A DNA stretch of 64,000 nucleotides from Phycisphaerales bacterium (lineage in GTDB: Bacteria; Planctomycetota; Phycisphaerae; Sedimentisphaerales; UBA12454): assembly GCA_003142595.1 (NCBI GenBank), contig PLMU01000007.1, positions 146,546 through 210,545 on the forward strand. Reading direction: 5' to 3'. The notes under the pieces are model-generated. The model did no database searches and had not been told where the DNA came from. It saw nothing but the letters and a program-made list of their open reading frames with translations. Made by a program: the position numbers and the translations under genes. Every line of letters begins with the position of its first letter. Positions within the stretch are counted from its first letter, which is position 1. Of this stretch, positions 1 to 8,816 are shown one piece after another.

Positions 1-963
1 GTCTTCCATCAGGCCGTAAATCAAACCTGAAGCGAAACTATCGCCGCCGCCGACACGGTCATAAATTTCAAGATTTTCACGCAGCGCCGCTTCGTAAAAT
101 TTGCCGTCCATATAAAGTATCGCACCCCAGTCGTTTATAGTTGCCGTCTTGGCATTTCGCAAAGTTGTCGCGACCGCTTTGAAGTTCGGAAATTGTTTTA
201 CCGCTTCGAGAATCATCTTCTTGAAATTAGATGAGTCGAGCTTTGAATGATTTTTATCAAGGCCGGGCACTTCCAGACCCAGACAAGCGGTAAAATCCTC
301 TTCGTTGCCCATCATTACATCAACATACGGGGCGAGTTTGCGGTTTATTTCCTGCGCTTTTTTCTGTCCGCCGATTGATTTCCAGAGACTCGCACGATAA
401 TTAAGGTCATAAGAAACAATCGTTCCATACTTTTTTGCGGTCATCACCGCTTCTATAATTAAATCCGCTGTCGTTTCTGAAAGAGCGGCAAAAATTCCGC
501 CGGTATGAAACCACCGGACTCCCGCTTTGCCGAAAATTTCTTCCCAGTCAATATCGCCCCTCTTTAATTGTGACGCCGCCGTATGGCCCCTGTCGGAGCA
601 GCCTTTGGCCGCTCTAACGCCAAAGCCTCTTTCGGTAAAATTCAGACCTACACGCCCCTGCTTTCCTATTCCGTCAAACGGAACCCACTTAACGAGTTCC
701 ATATGGACACCGCCCTGCAGTATCAAATCTTCCAGCAGTCTGCCGACAGGATTATCGGGTATCGCGGTTACGACTGCCGCTCGTTTGTTAAAACAGCGGC
801 GCAGGCCTCTTGCGACATTGTATTCTCCGCCGCCTTCCCAGACTTTAAATTCTCTTGTTGTATGAATCCTGTTATCGCCCGGGTCAAGACGAATCATCAC
901 CTCGCCAAGCGAAAGAATATCATATCTGCAATCCGAAGCGAGTCTGGGTCTAAGCGTTGACAT
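1..963 (-). CDS. kdgK: 2-keto-3-deoxygluconate kinase, PfkB family (C-terminus off left edge)
   Basis: Minus-strand frame open from ATG at 963 to the window edge: MSTLRPRLASDCRYDILSLGEVMIRLDPGDNR...WEGGGEYNVARGLRR...GGGDSFASGLIYGLMED; PfkB GGGDxFxxG motif; directly downstream of the aldolase gene. Missing from the ORF track because it lacks a stop in the window. Confidence 0.85.
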   Translation of the reverse strand, partial: MSTLRPRLASDCRYDILSLGEVMIRLDPGDNRIHTTREFKVWEGGGEYNVARGLRRCFNKRAAVVTAIPDNPVGRLLEDLILQGGVHMELVKWVPFDGIGKQGRVGLNFTERGFGVRAAKGCSDRGHTAASQLKRGDIDWEEIFGKAGVRWFHTGGIFAALSETTADLIIEAVMTAKKYGTIVSYDLNYRASLWKSIGGQKKAQEINRKLAPYVDVMMGNEEDFTACLGLEVPGLDKNHSKLDSSNFKKMILEAVKQFPNFKAVATTLRNAKTATINDWGAILYMDGKFYEAALRENLEIYDRVGGGDSFASGLIYGLMED

Positions 964-964
964 T

Positions 965-1642
965 TTATTTGCCTCCACGGATTTGCTTTATAATCGCGAT
1001 TGTTTCTTTAACTTTTTTTGTCAGGCCCGCCCAGTCTTTTGCCGCGACGAGTTCTTTTGTTATCAGCTTTGCGCCCATACCTGCACAGACAATCCCAGCG
1101 TCGAACCATTCTTTAAGATTTTCTTTTGTCGGCGAAACGCCTCCGGTGGGCATAATATCCGTCCACGGGCAGGGACCTTTGACCGCTTTAATAAACGCAG
1201 GGCCTCCGACAGTATCGGCCGGAAAAATTTTTACAATATCAACACCGAAAACATGAGCTTTTTGAATTTCAGTTACCGTTCCGCAGCCGGGCGAATATGG
1301 AATTTTCCTGCCGTTGCAAAGTCTTGCGGTATCCTCGTCGAGCATTGGGCCGACGACAAAATCCGTTCCTGCGGAAATATACATCGCCGCGGTGGGAGCA
1401 TCGCAAATCGACCCGATTCCCAGAATAATATCCGGTCTTTCTTTGTCCCTGTATTCGGCAATTTTTGTGAAAATATTGACCGCCCTGTCGCCGCGGTTTG
1501 TAAACTCGACGCATTCAGCGCCGCCATCGGCACAGGCCGCGACAATATTTTTTGCGGTTTCAAAATCAGAATTGTAAAAGACCGGCACAAGTCCAGTCCG
1601 CTTCATCGCTGTCAAAACCTCAAGCCTTGAGTGTCTGGCCAT
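965..1642 (-). CDS. eda: KDPG/KHG aldolase-like protein (2-dehydro-3-deoxy-phosphogluconate aldolase)
   Basis: GIGSICDAPTAAMYISAGTDFVVGPMLDEDTARLCNGRKIPYSPGCGTVTEIQKA... VKIFPADTVGGPAFIKAVKGPCPWTDIMPTGGVSP typical Eda signature. Confidence 0.88.
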   Translation of the reverse strand: MARHSRLEVLTAMKRTGLVPVFYNSDFETAKNIVAACADGGAECVEFTNRGDRAVNIFTKIAEYRDKERPDIILGIGSICDAPTAAMYISAGTDFVVGPMLDEDTARLCNGRKIPYSPGCGTVTEIQKAHVFGVDIVKIFPADTVGGPAFIKAVKGPCPWTDIMPTGGVSPTKENLKEWFDAGIVCAGMGAKLITKELVAAKDWAGLTKKVKETIAIIKQIRGGK

Positions 1643-1660
1643 ACGGTTCTCCTTTCAAAA

Positions 1661-3682
1661 TTACTGATAAATTTTGCCTTGCCTGTAATCGGTCCAGGCC
1701 GGTTCAAAGGCCTTTCTGTCTTTAGGGGCAGGCCTGACCGCAACAGTTTGGCTTTCAAACTTGCCTGCGGCCTGGTTAAATTGTATCCTGATTATTGTAT
1801 TTCTCAAGTCTTTGTTTTCCTGCTTGAATTTCAACAGTTTGCCGGTGTCAGGGTCTTTGACATCAGGATGAATCCCGCTGCCGTCTTCGCTTAAAACAAG
1901 ATGCGAACCGCGCGACCCGCTGCCTGCCTTCAAAAGTTCGACAACCGCCGTTAAATACCCGATGCTCGAAAATGCCAGATGCCGTGCCTGTATCGCGGCT
2001 ACAATATCTTTCGGCTCTTTTACCTTCAGACCATTATTTTCTATTTCTTTATAAAGTTTTATCGCCTCAGTCAGTGCTTTTTCGGCATTTTCTTTCTTTC
2101 TTATATGTCCGCCGAAAGTCGTCATACGATACTGTATTTGAGAAATCACTTCTTCCGCAGTTAAATTGCTCTTGCCGCCTGCGAGTTTTTCAATTCTTTC
2201 AATGACCGGTAGAATCTGCGATTGCTCCGCGGAAATATCAGGAATTTCATTGCTGTAAGCATTGGCGATAAATTCAGCCGCTCTGCAGGCTCCAACCTGT
2301 CCTGCATTCAAAGCCGAACCGCCCGGCCGTTTGATGCCGTGAGAGCCAGCCATTTCGCCAATCACAAATGTGTGCTTTATGCTGGATTCCCACCAGCGAT
2401 TTATCGCAAATCCGCCGTTGTTATGCTGAGCGCAAACCGAAATTTCCAGCGGCTCGGAGAACAAATCTATATCGTGCTCACGATAAATATCTATCGCAGG
2501 AGGATTCATATGCTCGAGCCGCTCTATCGGCAGCTTCTGCATCGCGCCCGTGGCTTTTAAATAATTCAGTGCCTCAGGCTCAAGCTCTTCAATCGCAAAC
2601 GGTTTCATTTCTTTGGCGCCGATTGGATTGTGCAGGAAATCCATAAATACGCGTCTGCCTTTTTGATTCTCATTGAAAACGATAATATCTACCAGCGACG
2701 ACTGAAGACCTTCAATCCTCTGCGGGTCGAACGGCCATTGATAACCCTTTAAGAAAATATCCGTAGCCATTTTGCTCATCGTCGGGAAAAACGGAGTCAG
2801 GAATTCCTTCTCGTCGCCGCCGTTTGCGTCTGTGCTGAATATTCTCGGTATAACCTGCATATAAGTGCCGGAAACATTCCAGCGGAATTTTGTGCTCGCA
2901 AGGCCGAACTGCGATTCGGTAAGATTTTCGCCTGCAAGGCCCGCCATAAAAGCAAGGCCGTGAATGCCGACCTGACCGCGAGGATAAACGCTTGTCTGAT
3001 ACAATTCGCCCGGCCCGCCTGCCGCCAGCACAAGATTTTCGCAATAAAATATGTTTATGCCGTAATCGTCTTTGGTAATTTCTTTGCTGTCTACCGTTAC
3101 AACGCCGGTTATTCTTTTGCCGATACTGCTTCCTGTCGTAAGAAATTCCGCCGCTTCCTGGTTATCGAAAATCTCTATGCCGTACCTGCGGACGATTTTT
3201 TCGAGACATTCGCTCATAAATTTGCTGGTCTTTGGTCCTGCCGATGTCGCCCTTTCATACGGGTCGTGGTCGGTCTTATAGCCGATATATGTGCCCATCG
3301 GGTCGTGCGGGAAAGGAACGCCGGCCTCGACAAGATTATAAAAGCCACGAAGAGAACCAATCGCTTCAGCCATCGCCAAATCGCCGTGACAGCCGCCGGC
3401 CGCGGTAAGAGACGAAGCGAAACTTTCTGCGCTATCGGCAGTTTCCGGGCTTGTGCCCATCTTGTAATATGTCTGCTTATCCGAGCCGCTCATACGTGAT
3501 GCGCCAAACGCCAGACCGCGGGTAATGACCGCGATTCTGGATGCGGCATCTTTTATACCTTTGCCCTCGAGAAATTCATATAATTTCTTCGCGCAATTCA
3601 TACCGGCCGCGCCTGAGCCGACTATTATCGTATTAAATCTGTGAATTCGTATCTTTTGACTGCCAATTTTTTTCACGTTCAT
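1661..3682 (-). CDS. FAD-dependent oxidoreductase (fumarate reductase/succinate dehydrogenase flavoprotein-like)
   Basis: N-terminal FAD motif NTIIVGSGAAGMNCAKKL; C-terminal flavoprotein HNNGGFAINRWWESS...GEMAGSHGIKRPGGSALNAGQVG. Confidence 0.8.
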   Translation of the reverse strand: MNVKKIGSQKIRIHRFNTIIVGSGAAGMNCAKKLYEFLEGKGIKDAASRIAVITRGLAFGASRMSGSDKQTYYKMGTSPETADSAESFASSLTAAGGCHGDLAMAEAIGSLRGFYNLVEAGVPFPHDPMGTYIGYKTDHDPYERATSAGPKTSKFMSECLEKIVRRYGIEIFDNQEAAEFLTTGSSIGKRITGVVTVDSKEITKDDYGINIFYCENLVLAAGGPGELYQTSVYPRGQVGIHGLAFMAGLAGENLTESQFGLASTKFRWNVSGTYMQVIPRIFSTDANGGDEKEFLTPFFPTMSKMATDIFLKGYQWPFDPQRIEGLQSSLVDIIVFNENQKGRRVFMDFLHNPIGAKEMKPFAIEELEPEALNYLKATGAMQKLPIERLEHMNPPAIDIYREHDIDLFSEPLEISVCAQHNNGGFAINRWWESSIKHTFVIGEMAGSHGIKRPGGSALNAGQVGACRAAEFIANAYSNEIPDISAEQSQILPVIERIEKLAGGKSNLTAEEVISQIQYRMTTFGGHIRKKENAEKALTEAIKLYKEIENNGLKVKEPKDIVAAIQARHLAFSSIGYLTAVVELLKAGSGSRGSHLVLSEDGSGIHPDVKDPDTGKLLKFKQENKDLRNTIIRIQFNQAAGKFESQTVAVRPAPKDRKAFEPAWTDYRQGKIYQ

Positions 3683-3692
3683 TTTATTTCCT

Positions 3693-4490
3693 TTATAATC
3701 TTCTCAAATGGAAACCGCCGTCCACATTAATTACCTGTCCTGTCGAATAATCCAATCTTCCTTCCGCTATCGCGCCGACTGCCTTTGCGATATCCTCAGG
3801 ATAGCCCCATCGCTTTGTCGGCAGAAGACCTTCAGCTATCATTTTGTCATATTTTTCCTTAACGACGCTGGTCATATCCGTCATTATTATGCCCGGCCGA
3901 ACTTCAAAAACGCCGATGCCGAATTCCGATAATCTGTCGGCGTAAAGCTGCGTCATCATACTTATTCCGGCCTTGCTGAGGCAATATTCGCCGCGGGCAG
4001 GACTGCTTGTATAAGCCGATATACTGCTTGTATTGCAAATTCTGTAATTCCTGTCTGGAAATTTCTTTTTCTGTTCAATCATCCAGTTTGCGACAAGCTG
4101 AGTAAGAAAATACGGGCCGCGAAGATTTATATTCATAACGCGGTCGTAACTTTCCTGTGTGGCTTCGAGTATGTCCATTCTCTTTGTTGGTGCGACGCCT
4201 GCGTTATTGCAGAGCATATCGCATCGGCCGAATTTTGCCTTTGCCAAATCCACTAATTTTTTTCTCTCCTCTGGATTTGAAACATCGGCACGAATAACTT
4301 CACATTCAGCGCCTAACGCATTGATTTCTTTTTGCGTTTTCTGGCCTGTTGCATCATCGGGCTTGCCTTGTGCATCAAAGTCAAAATGACTAATCATCAG
4401 GTTAAATCCGAGTTTCGCCAATTCTGCGACAATGCCTTTGCCGATGCCCCGGCTTGCTCCGGTAACTATTGCCAATGGTCTTTCAGCCAT
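3693..4490 (-). CDS. Short-chain dehydrogenase/reductase (FabG-like; 3-ketoacyl reductase family)
   Basis: TGASRGIG nucleotide-binding motif, NNAG, catalytic S-YCLSK, C-terminal INVDGGFHLRRL. Confidence 0.9.
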   Translation of the reverse strand: MAERPLAIVTGASRGIGKGIVAELAKLGFNLMISHFDFDAQGKPDDATGQKTQKEINALGAECEVIRADVSNPEERKKLVDLAKAKFGRCDMLCNNAGVAPTKRMDILEATQESYDRVMNINLRGPYFLTQLVANWMIEQKKKFPDRNYRICNTSSISAYTSSPARGEYCLSKAGISMMTQLYADRLSEFGIGVFEVRPGIIMTDMTSVVKEKYDKMIAEGLLPTKRWGYPEDIAKAVGAIAEGRLDYSTGQVINVDGGFHLRRL

Positions 4491-4512
4491 AATTTTACCT
4501 TTCTATTGAAAA

Positions 4513-7197
4513 TTAACCTTTAAGAAACTGATTTATCTGCTCGGCCGCTTTCGTGCCGTCGCTTACCGCCGTTACAACCATTTTTCCGCCGTTGATAATG
4601 TCGCCGCCTGCGTAAACGCCTTTTCGGCTCGTCGCGAAACTGCCGTTCTTGACCGCAACAAGATTATTAGCGGTAAGTTCAACGCCGGGCAAAATAGTTT
4701 TTAAATCTTTCACGGACTTCTGGCCCAGGGACTCGATAATCACATCGACATCAATCATAATTTCCGCTCCGGGAATTTCAATCGGTGCGCGGAAACCTTT
4801 TTCATCCGGCTCGGCAAGATTGACATGATTAATTTTTATGCCTCTGACTTTACCGTTGCCGTTCACATATTCTTTTGGCATAAACTGGTTCATAAACGAC
4901 ACATCTTCCGTCAAAGTATGCTGCCGTTCACTCAGCCATGCAGGCATTGTAACAAACGATTCGAAGCAAATCATATAAACGCTGCTTGCTCCGGCCTGTT
5001 TTGCCGCGACGCAAACGTCCATTCCGGTATTTCCGCCGCCGATTACAGCGACTCGTTTGCCGGTAAGGTCAACTTTCTTTCCGGCTTTTATATCGCCCAG
5101 AAATTCCAGTGCGCCCCACAAGCCGTCAAGTTTTCCGCCTTTGTGCAGCGTTTTGGATTCCCAAAGTCCCATTCCAACAAACGCCGCATCGAAACCTTCC
5201 GCCATTATTTTATCGAGGTTATAATTTGAGGTAAGAGCTTTTCCAAAACGAAATTCAAGACTCTTTGCCGGTGCCGATTCGAATATCGCTTTCAGCTCAT
5301 TTTCAATGCTCATACCCTGCTTTTCGCGAGCGACAACTCCTTTTACCATACCGCCCGATTCGTTTCTCGATTCAAATACCGTTACTTTATGTCCCATTTC
5401 GGCAAGCCTTGCCGCACAAGTCAATCCCGCCGGGCCGGCGCCTAAAACAGCAACTTTCTTGCCGGTTGATTTAGAAGGTATTCGCAGTTTCGCCCAGCCG
5501 TTTCTATTGGCCTGAACAGCCAGGTAACGCTGAATATCAGATATCGACATCGCCATATCGCCGAGGAAATTCTGCATACAGCTTCCTTCACAAAGGTCCT
5601 GCGTCGGGCACAGCCACGCACAAACTTCCGGCAATATATTCGCTTCTCTTATAACTTCGTAAGCGCCCCTGTCGTCGCCGTCGAGGAACAGCTTGATGAA
5701 TTTCGGAATATCAACTCCAGCCGGGCAGGCTCTCTTGCAGGTAGCATCGCCGCATTCTCTGCACGCGTCGGCAAGCCGCACAAGATTTGTCCTGTCGCCC
5801 ATTCTGCCGCGCTCGAATATCGGGCCGTAAACTTTATTATCGCGAACAACGCAACCGGCCATTCCGCCGTCGCGCATAATCTGCGTGCATGCGCTGCAGC
5901 CTATACAACATTTTTCAGGGTCTAATCTTCCCTTCTTAATAATATCATTTGGGAAATCCGGATAAGCGAAACTCATTCTGCCTGCGCCAACGACCGTAAC
6001 TCTGCCATTTTTCTTGCTCGCCGCGCCGACATAAGGCAATAGCGACCGCAGCCAGCTATAACCTGTGCCGACGACAACCATATCCGGCACAGCTTTTTGA
6101 ATTTCCGCGGTAATATTGAGAATCCTTGTAAGTGCAATTAACGGATGCTCCGGCGACTCATAAGCGCCGATAATCGGCTCATTGTAAGGTCTGCCCATAT
6201 GCGGGCTGTAATAAGGATTGCCGACAGTAGTATTGATGAATTTTACGCCCTTTTCCGCCAGAAGTTTGAGCAGCTTTTTAGGCTCAGTAAAATCAGGTTT
6301 AGTATAATCGTTCTTATCAACGCCCCATCCGTAAGGATACGGTATAGCGTCATACATCGGGAAACGCGTGGTAACTAATTTATCTTTGCCGAGCTTGGCC
6401 TGAATCTTTTCCATAATCTCAAGCAGAATTCTTGTTCGGTTCTCAAAACTTCCGCCGTATTTGCCGGGACGATTAAAGCAGGCAAATATTTCATTTATCA
6501 AATAGCCGTGACATGCTTTTATATCAACTGCGTCGAATCCCGCTTCAAACGCTATTTGCGCAGCCTCGACAAATCGCTCCTGCAACTGGTCAAGATATTC
6601 ATCTGTCGCAACCGGCCAGTCAGGCGACAGATTCTTTTTAGCATTTGCGTTTGGCGGATACTGTGGAACCATCACGTCCCTGTATGGGTCGTGCTGTGGA
6701 ATTATTGGTTCAGATATGCCCTTAGGTTTTGAATATCTTCCGCTGTGAGTCAATTGAGCAACAAAAATCGGATTATGATTTTTGCCAAATCGTGCCCACG
6801 CAGCTTCGCGAGCCTTGCTTATCATATCTTTAAACGTTGCCAGACTGTCTTTATTAAACCAAAGCTGGCGAGGATTGGCTCTTCCCTCAGGAACAACCGC
6901 TATCGCTTCAGACCAGATAATGCCTGCTCCGCCGGCGGCAAAACGTTTATATCGCCTGAAAGTCAATGGCCCCGGCCTGCCTTGCGAATCGCCGTCGCAG
7001 CCTTCCATCGCCTGTGTCGCAAAAGAGTTTGGCGCGGTGAGCTTGCCAATTTTTACCGGCTGAGCCAGAATTGAAATGTCTTCGCTTGTTTCGATTTTGA
7101 CTGAAAGCGAATTGGCAAGCTTGTGCAATTGCTCGATACCGCTTAAATCAAAATCCCATACGTTCTGTTTCTTTGGTCTGATGCGTAATGCTTCCAT
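4513..7197 (-). CDS. NADH:flavin oxidoreductase/2,4-dienoyl-CoA reductase-like barrel fused to GltD-like Fe-S/FAD/NAD(P) module
   Basis: OYE-type TIM barrel (PGPLTFRRYKRFAAGGAGIIWSEA...) then CCIGCSACT, CRECGDATCKRACPAGVDIPKF, CAWLCPTQDLCEGSC clusters, GAGPAGLTCAARLAEMGHKVTVFE and GGGNTGMDV dinucleotide-binding motifs. Confidence 0.85.
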   Translation of the reverse strand: MEALRIRPKKQNVWDFDLSGIEQLHKLANSLSVKIETSEDISILAQPVKIGKLTAPNSFATQAMEGCDGDSQGRPGPLTFRRYKRFAAGGAGIIWSEAIAVVPEGRANPRQLWFNKDSLATFKDMISKAREAAWARFGKNHNPIFVAQLTHSGRYSKPKGISEPIIPQHDPYRDVMVPQYPPNANAKKNLSPDWPVATDEYLDQLQERFVEAAQIAFEAGFDAVDIKACHGYLINEIFACFNRPGKYGGSFENRTRILLEIMEKIQAKLGKDKLVTTRFPMYDAIPYPYGWGVDKNDYTKPDFTEPKKLLKLLAEKGVKFINTTVGNPYYSPHMGRPYNEPIIGAYESPEHPLIALTRILNITAEIQKAVPDMVVVGTGYSWLRSLLPYVGAASKKNGRVTVVGAGRMSFAYPDFPNDIIKKGRLDPEKCCIGCSACTQIMRDGGMAGCVVRDNKVYGPIFERGRMGDRTNLVRLADACRECGDATCKRACPAGVDIPKFIKLFLDGDDRGAYEVIREANILPEVCAWLCPTQDLCEGSCMQNFLGDMAMSISDIQRYLAVQANRNGWAKLRIPSKSTGKKVAVLGAGPAGLTCAARLAEMGHKVTVFESRNESGGMVKGVVAREKQGMSIENELKAIFESAPAKSLEFRFGKALTSNYNLDKIMAEGFDAAFVGMGLWESKTLHKGGKLDGLWGALEFLGDIKAGKKVDLTGKRVAVIGGGNTGMDVCVAAKQAGASSVYMICFESFVTMPAWLSERQHTLTEDVSFMNQFMPKEYVNGNGKVRGIKINHVNLAEPDEKGFRAPIEIPGAEIMIDVDVIIESLGQKSVKDLKTILPGVELTANNLVAVKNGSFATSRKGVYAGGDIINGGKMVVTAVSDGTKAAEQINQFLKG

Positions 7198-7311
7198 AAG
7201 TCCTTCTTTTTAAAAAAATAAAGGGTTTCTAATAAAAATATCCTATCTGTAAACTGATATTTTGTCTTTGTAAAAGCGGAAAATATTCATTGGCGTTTTA
7301 GGCAATTTTTC

Positions 7312-7339
7312 TTGATTTTCCTGAAAACACTGCTATAAT
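7312..7339 (+). promoter_or_regulatory. Predicted sigma70-type promoter for the AraC regulator
   Basis: TTGATT (7312-7317) - 16 nt - TATAAT (7334-7339); start codon ATG at 7348. Confidence 0.6.
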
Positions 7340-7347
7340 AAGCAGTT

Positions 7348-8193
7348 ATGGAAAGTGAAAATACACAAAAATCGCATATTTTCAGCCAAAACACCGATTT
7401 ACCGGACTACGGAGTGCTGGCCGAAAGTCATATAGCAAGACTGCCGACTTTAAACGCCGCCCACAAGCATAACCACCCAAGTATTCTTTATGTGGCATCG
7501 GGACAAGGGGTATTTGAATTTGAAAACAAATCATTCCCTGTCAATGCTGATTCGGTCATCACTCTCGAAAAAGAAAAAAATCATAAACTCTCAGATAAAC
7601 CCCGCAAGGCTATGACCGTATTTTCTCTTTACTTTGACACAGCAGTTTCGGGGCTAAATAAATATATAATCGATTATCTGTTTGCCTCGACAGAACCTTT
7701 TGCGCTGCCATTATACTACTCTGAAAATATCAAAAGATATCTAAGGCAGATGCTGTATGAACAGAACACAAAACCGCCGGGATACAAACTATCCATAAAA
7801 CAATATCTGAGTCTTGCTATTCTGCAAATCTACCGAGCCAGACTGCAGCAGGCCAAACAAAAGACTTCCGGGAATCCTTCGACCAGCCGCGAGAGAGTTA
7901 AAGCTGTAATCGATTTTATTTCTCAAAACTCCCACGAACAATACAGTCTCTCTGATGCGGCAAGGCTGGCAAAAGTATCTCAAAGACAATTTACAAACTT
8001 GTGCAGAAATTTGACCGGAAGCAGTTTTATAAAATTTCTGAATTCTATTAGATGTATAAAGGCATCTGAACTGATTAAACATACCGACAAATCGGTAGCG
8101 GCCATTGCCTTCGAAGTTGGCTATGAAGATCTGTCAACGTTCTATAGAACGTTCAAGAAAATCTATAAAATGTCGCCGCTGCAGTTCCGCTGA
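7348..8193 (+). CDS. AraC family transcriptional regulator (cupin N-terminus)
   Basis: C-terminal HTH: YSLSDAARLAKVSQRQFTNLCRNLTGSSFIKFLNSIRCIKASELIKHTDKSVAAIAFEVGYEDLSTFYRTFKKIYKMSPLQFR. Confidence 0.92.
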   Translation: MESENTQKSHIFSQNTDLPDYGVLAESHIARLPTLNAAHKHNHPSILYVASGQGVFEFENKSFPVNADSVITLEKEKNHKLSDKPRKAMTVFSLYFDTAVSGLNKYIIDYLFASTEPFALPLYYSENIKRYLRQMLYEQNTKPPGYKLSIKQYLSLAILQIYRARLQQAKQKTSGNPSTSRERVKAVIDFISQNSHEQYSLSDAARLAKVSQRQFTNLCRNLTGSSFIKFLNSIRCIKASELIKHTDKSVAAIAFEVGYEDLSTFYRTFKKIYKMSPLQFR

Positions 8194-8507
8194 CAGACAA
8201 AAAAATTATGTAAGTCTTTTATTTTCGAGGAGGATTTTTTTGTAAGTTTTTGGCAGGACAAGTTTTAGTAAAGATTTTGAAAATTTTTCGTTTTTAGCCA
8301 CAGATTTGCACAGATTTTTAATTATTTCGACGTTTTTTTGATCTGAGATTTCGTAGATATAAAAGATATATTTTCACCACCCCGATGAGATAGCGAATTG
8401 CATCTCACGGGGTAAACTCCAGACGCACGAAGAATATATCAAATATTAAAAAGTAAAATGACAAAGCAAAATTAAAAAATAGGTAGGCAGACTAGTTCCT
8501 AATTCCT

Positions 8508-8717
8508 CTATTTATCCTCTTGACAAGTAAGTACGTTAGTTAGTAGTATAGGATCCACATGGTAGTTAACAAGTTCCTTTGCGGATTTCTTTTTTTCTGA
8601 CCTGTGCTTATATTCTTCGTATAGATAATCCAACACTTTAACTGCCATTCCTCCGCTGAATGCACTCGATACAAGTTCAAACCAAGTCATATAACCCTTC
8701 AAATTCGGGAATACCAT
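8508..8717 (-). CDS. Small hypothetical protein, possibly a truncated gene remnant
   Basis: 69 aa ORF with plausible amphipathic/TM-like N-terminus in an otherwise AT-rich intergenic region; no RBS strongly evident. Confidence 0.35.
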   Translation of the reverse strand: MVFPNLKGYMTWFELVSSAFSGGMAVKVLDYLYEEYKHRSEKKKSAKELVNYHVDPILLTNVLTCQEDK

Positions 8718-8759
8718 ATTCGTATTTTATGATATCTCCAATTTATAATACATACTAAA

Positions 8760-8807
8760 CCCCGCAAAGCGGGGCATCCCTCCGGCACAGATCCGGGGGT
8801 TAAGCAA
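8760..8807 (-). repeat. 3'-UTR hairpin/repeat family member (TTGCTTAACCCCCGGATCTGTGCCGGAGG on minus strand, next to CCCCGC-AAA-GCGGGG hairpin)
   Basis: 27/29 identical to 20939-20967 when reverse-complemented; lies just after the Gfo/Idh stop codon. Confidence 0.7.
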
Positions 8808-8816
8808 TTTTTTATT

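Noticed and set aside
983-1630. 215-aa plus-strand ORF (and 527-960, 2960-3499, 4825-5229 etc.)
   Set aside because: Antisense to strongly supported eda/FAD/OYE genes; Cys/Phe/Arg-rich composition typical of shadow ORFs in this GC context.
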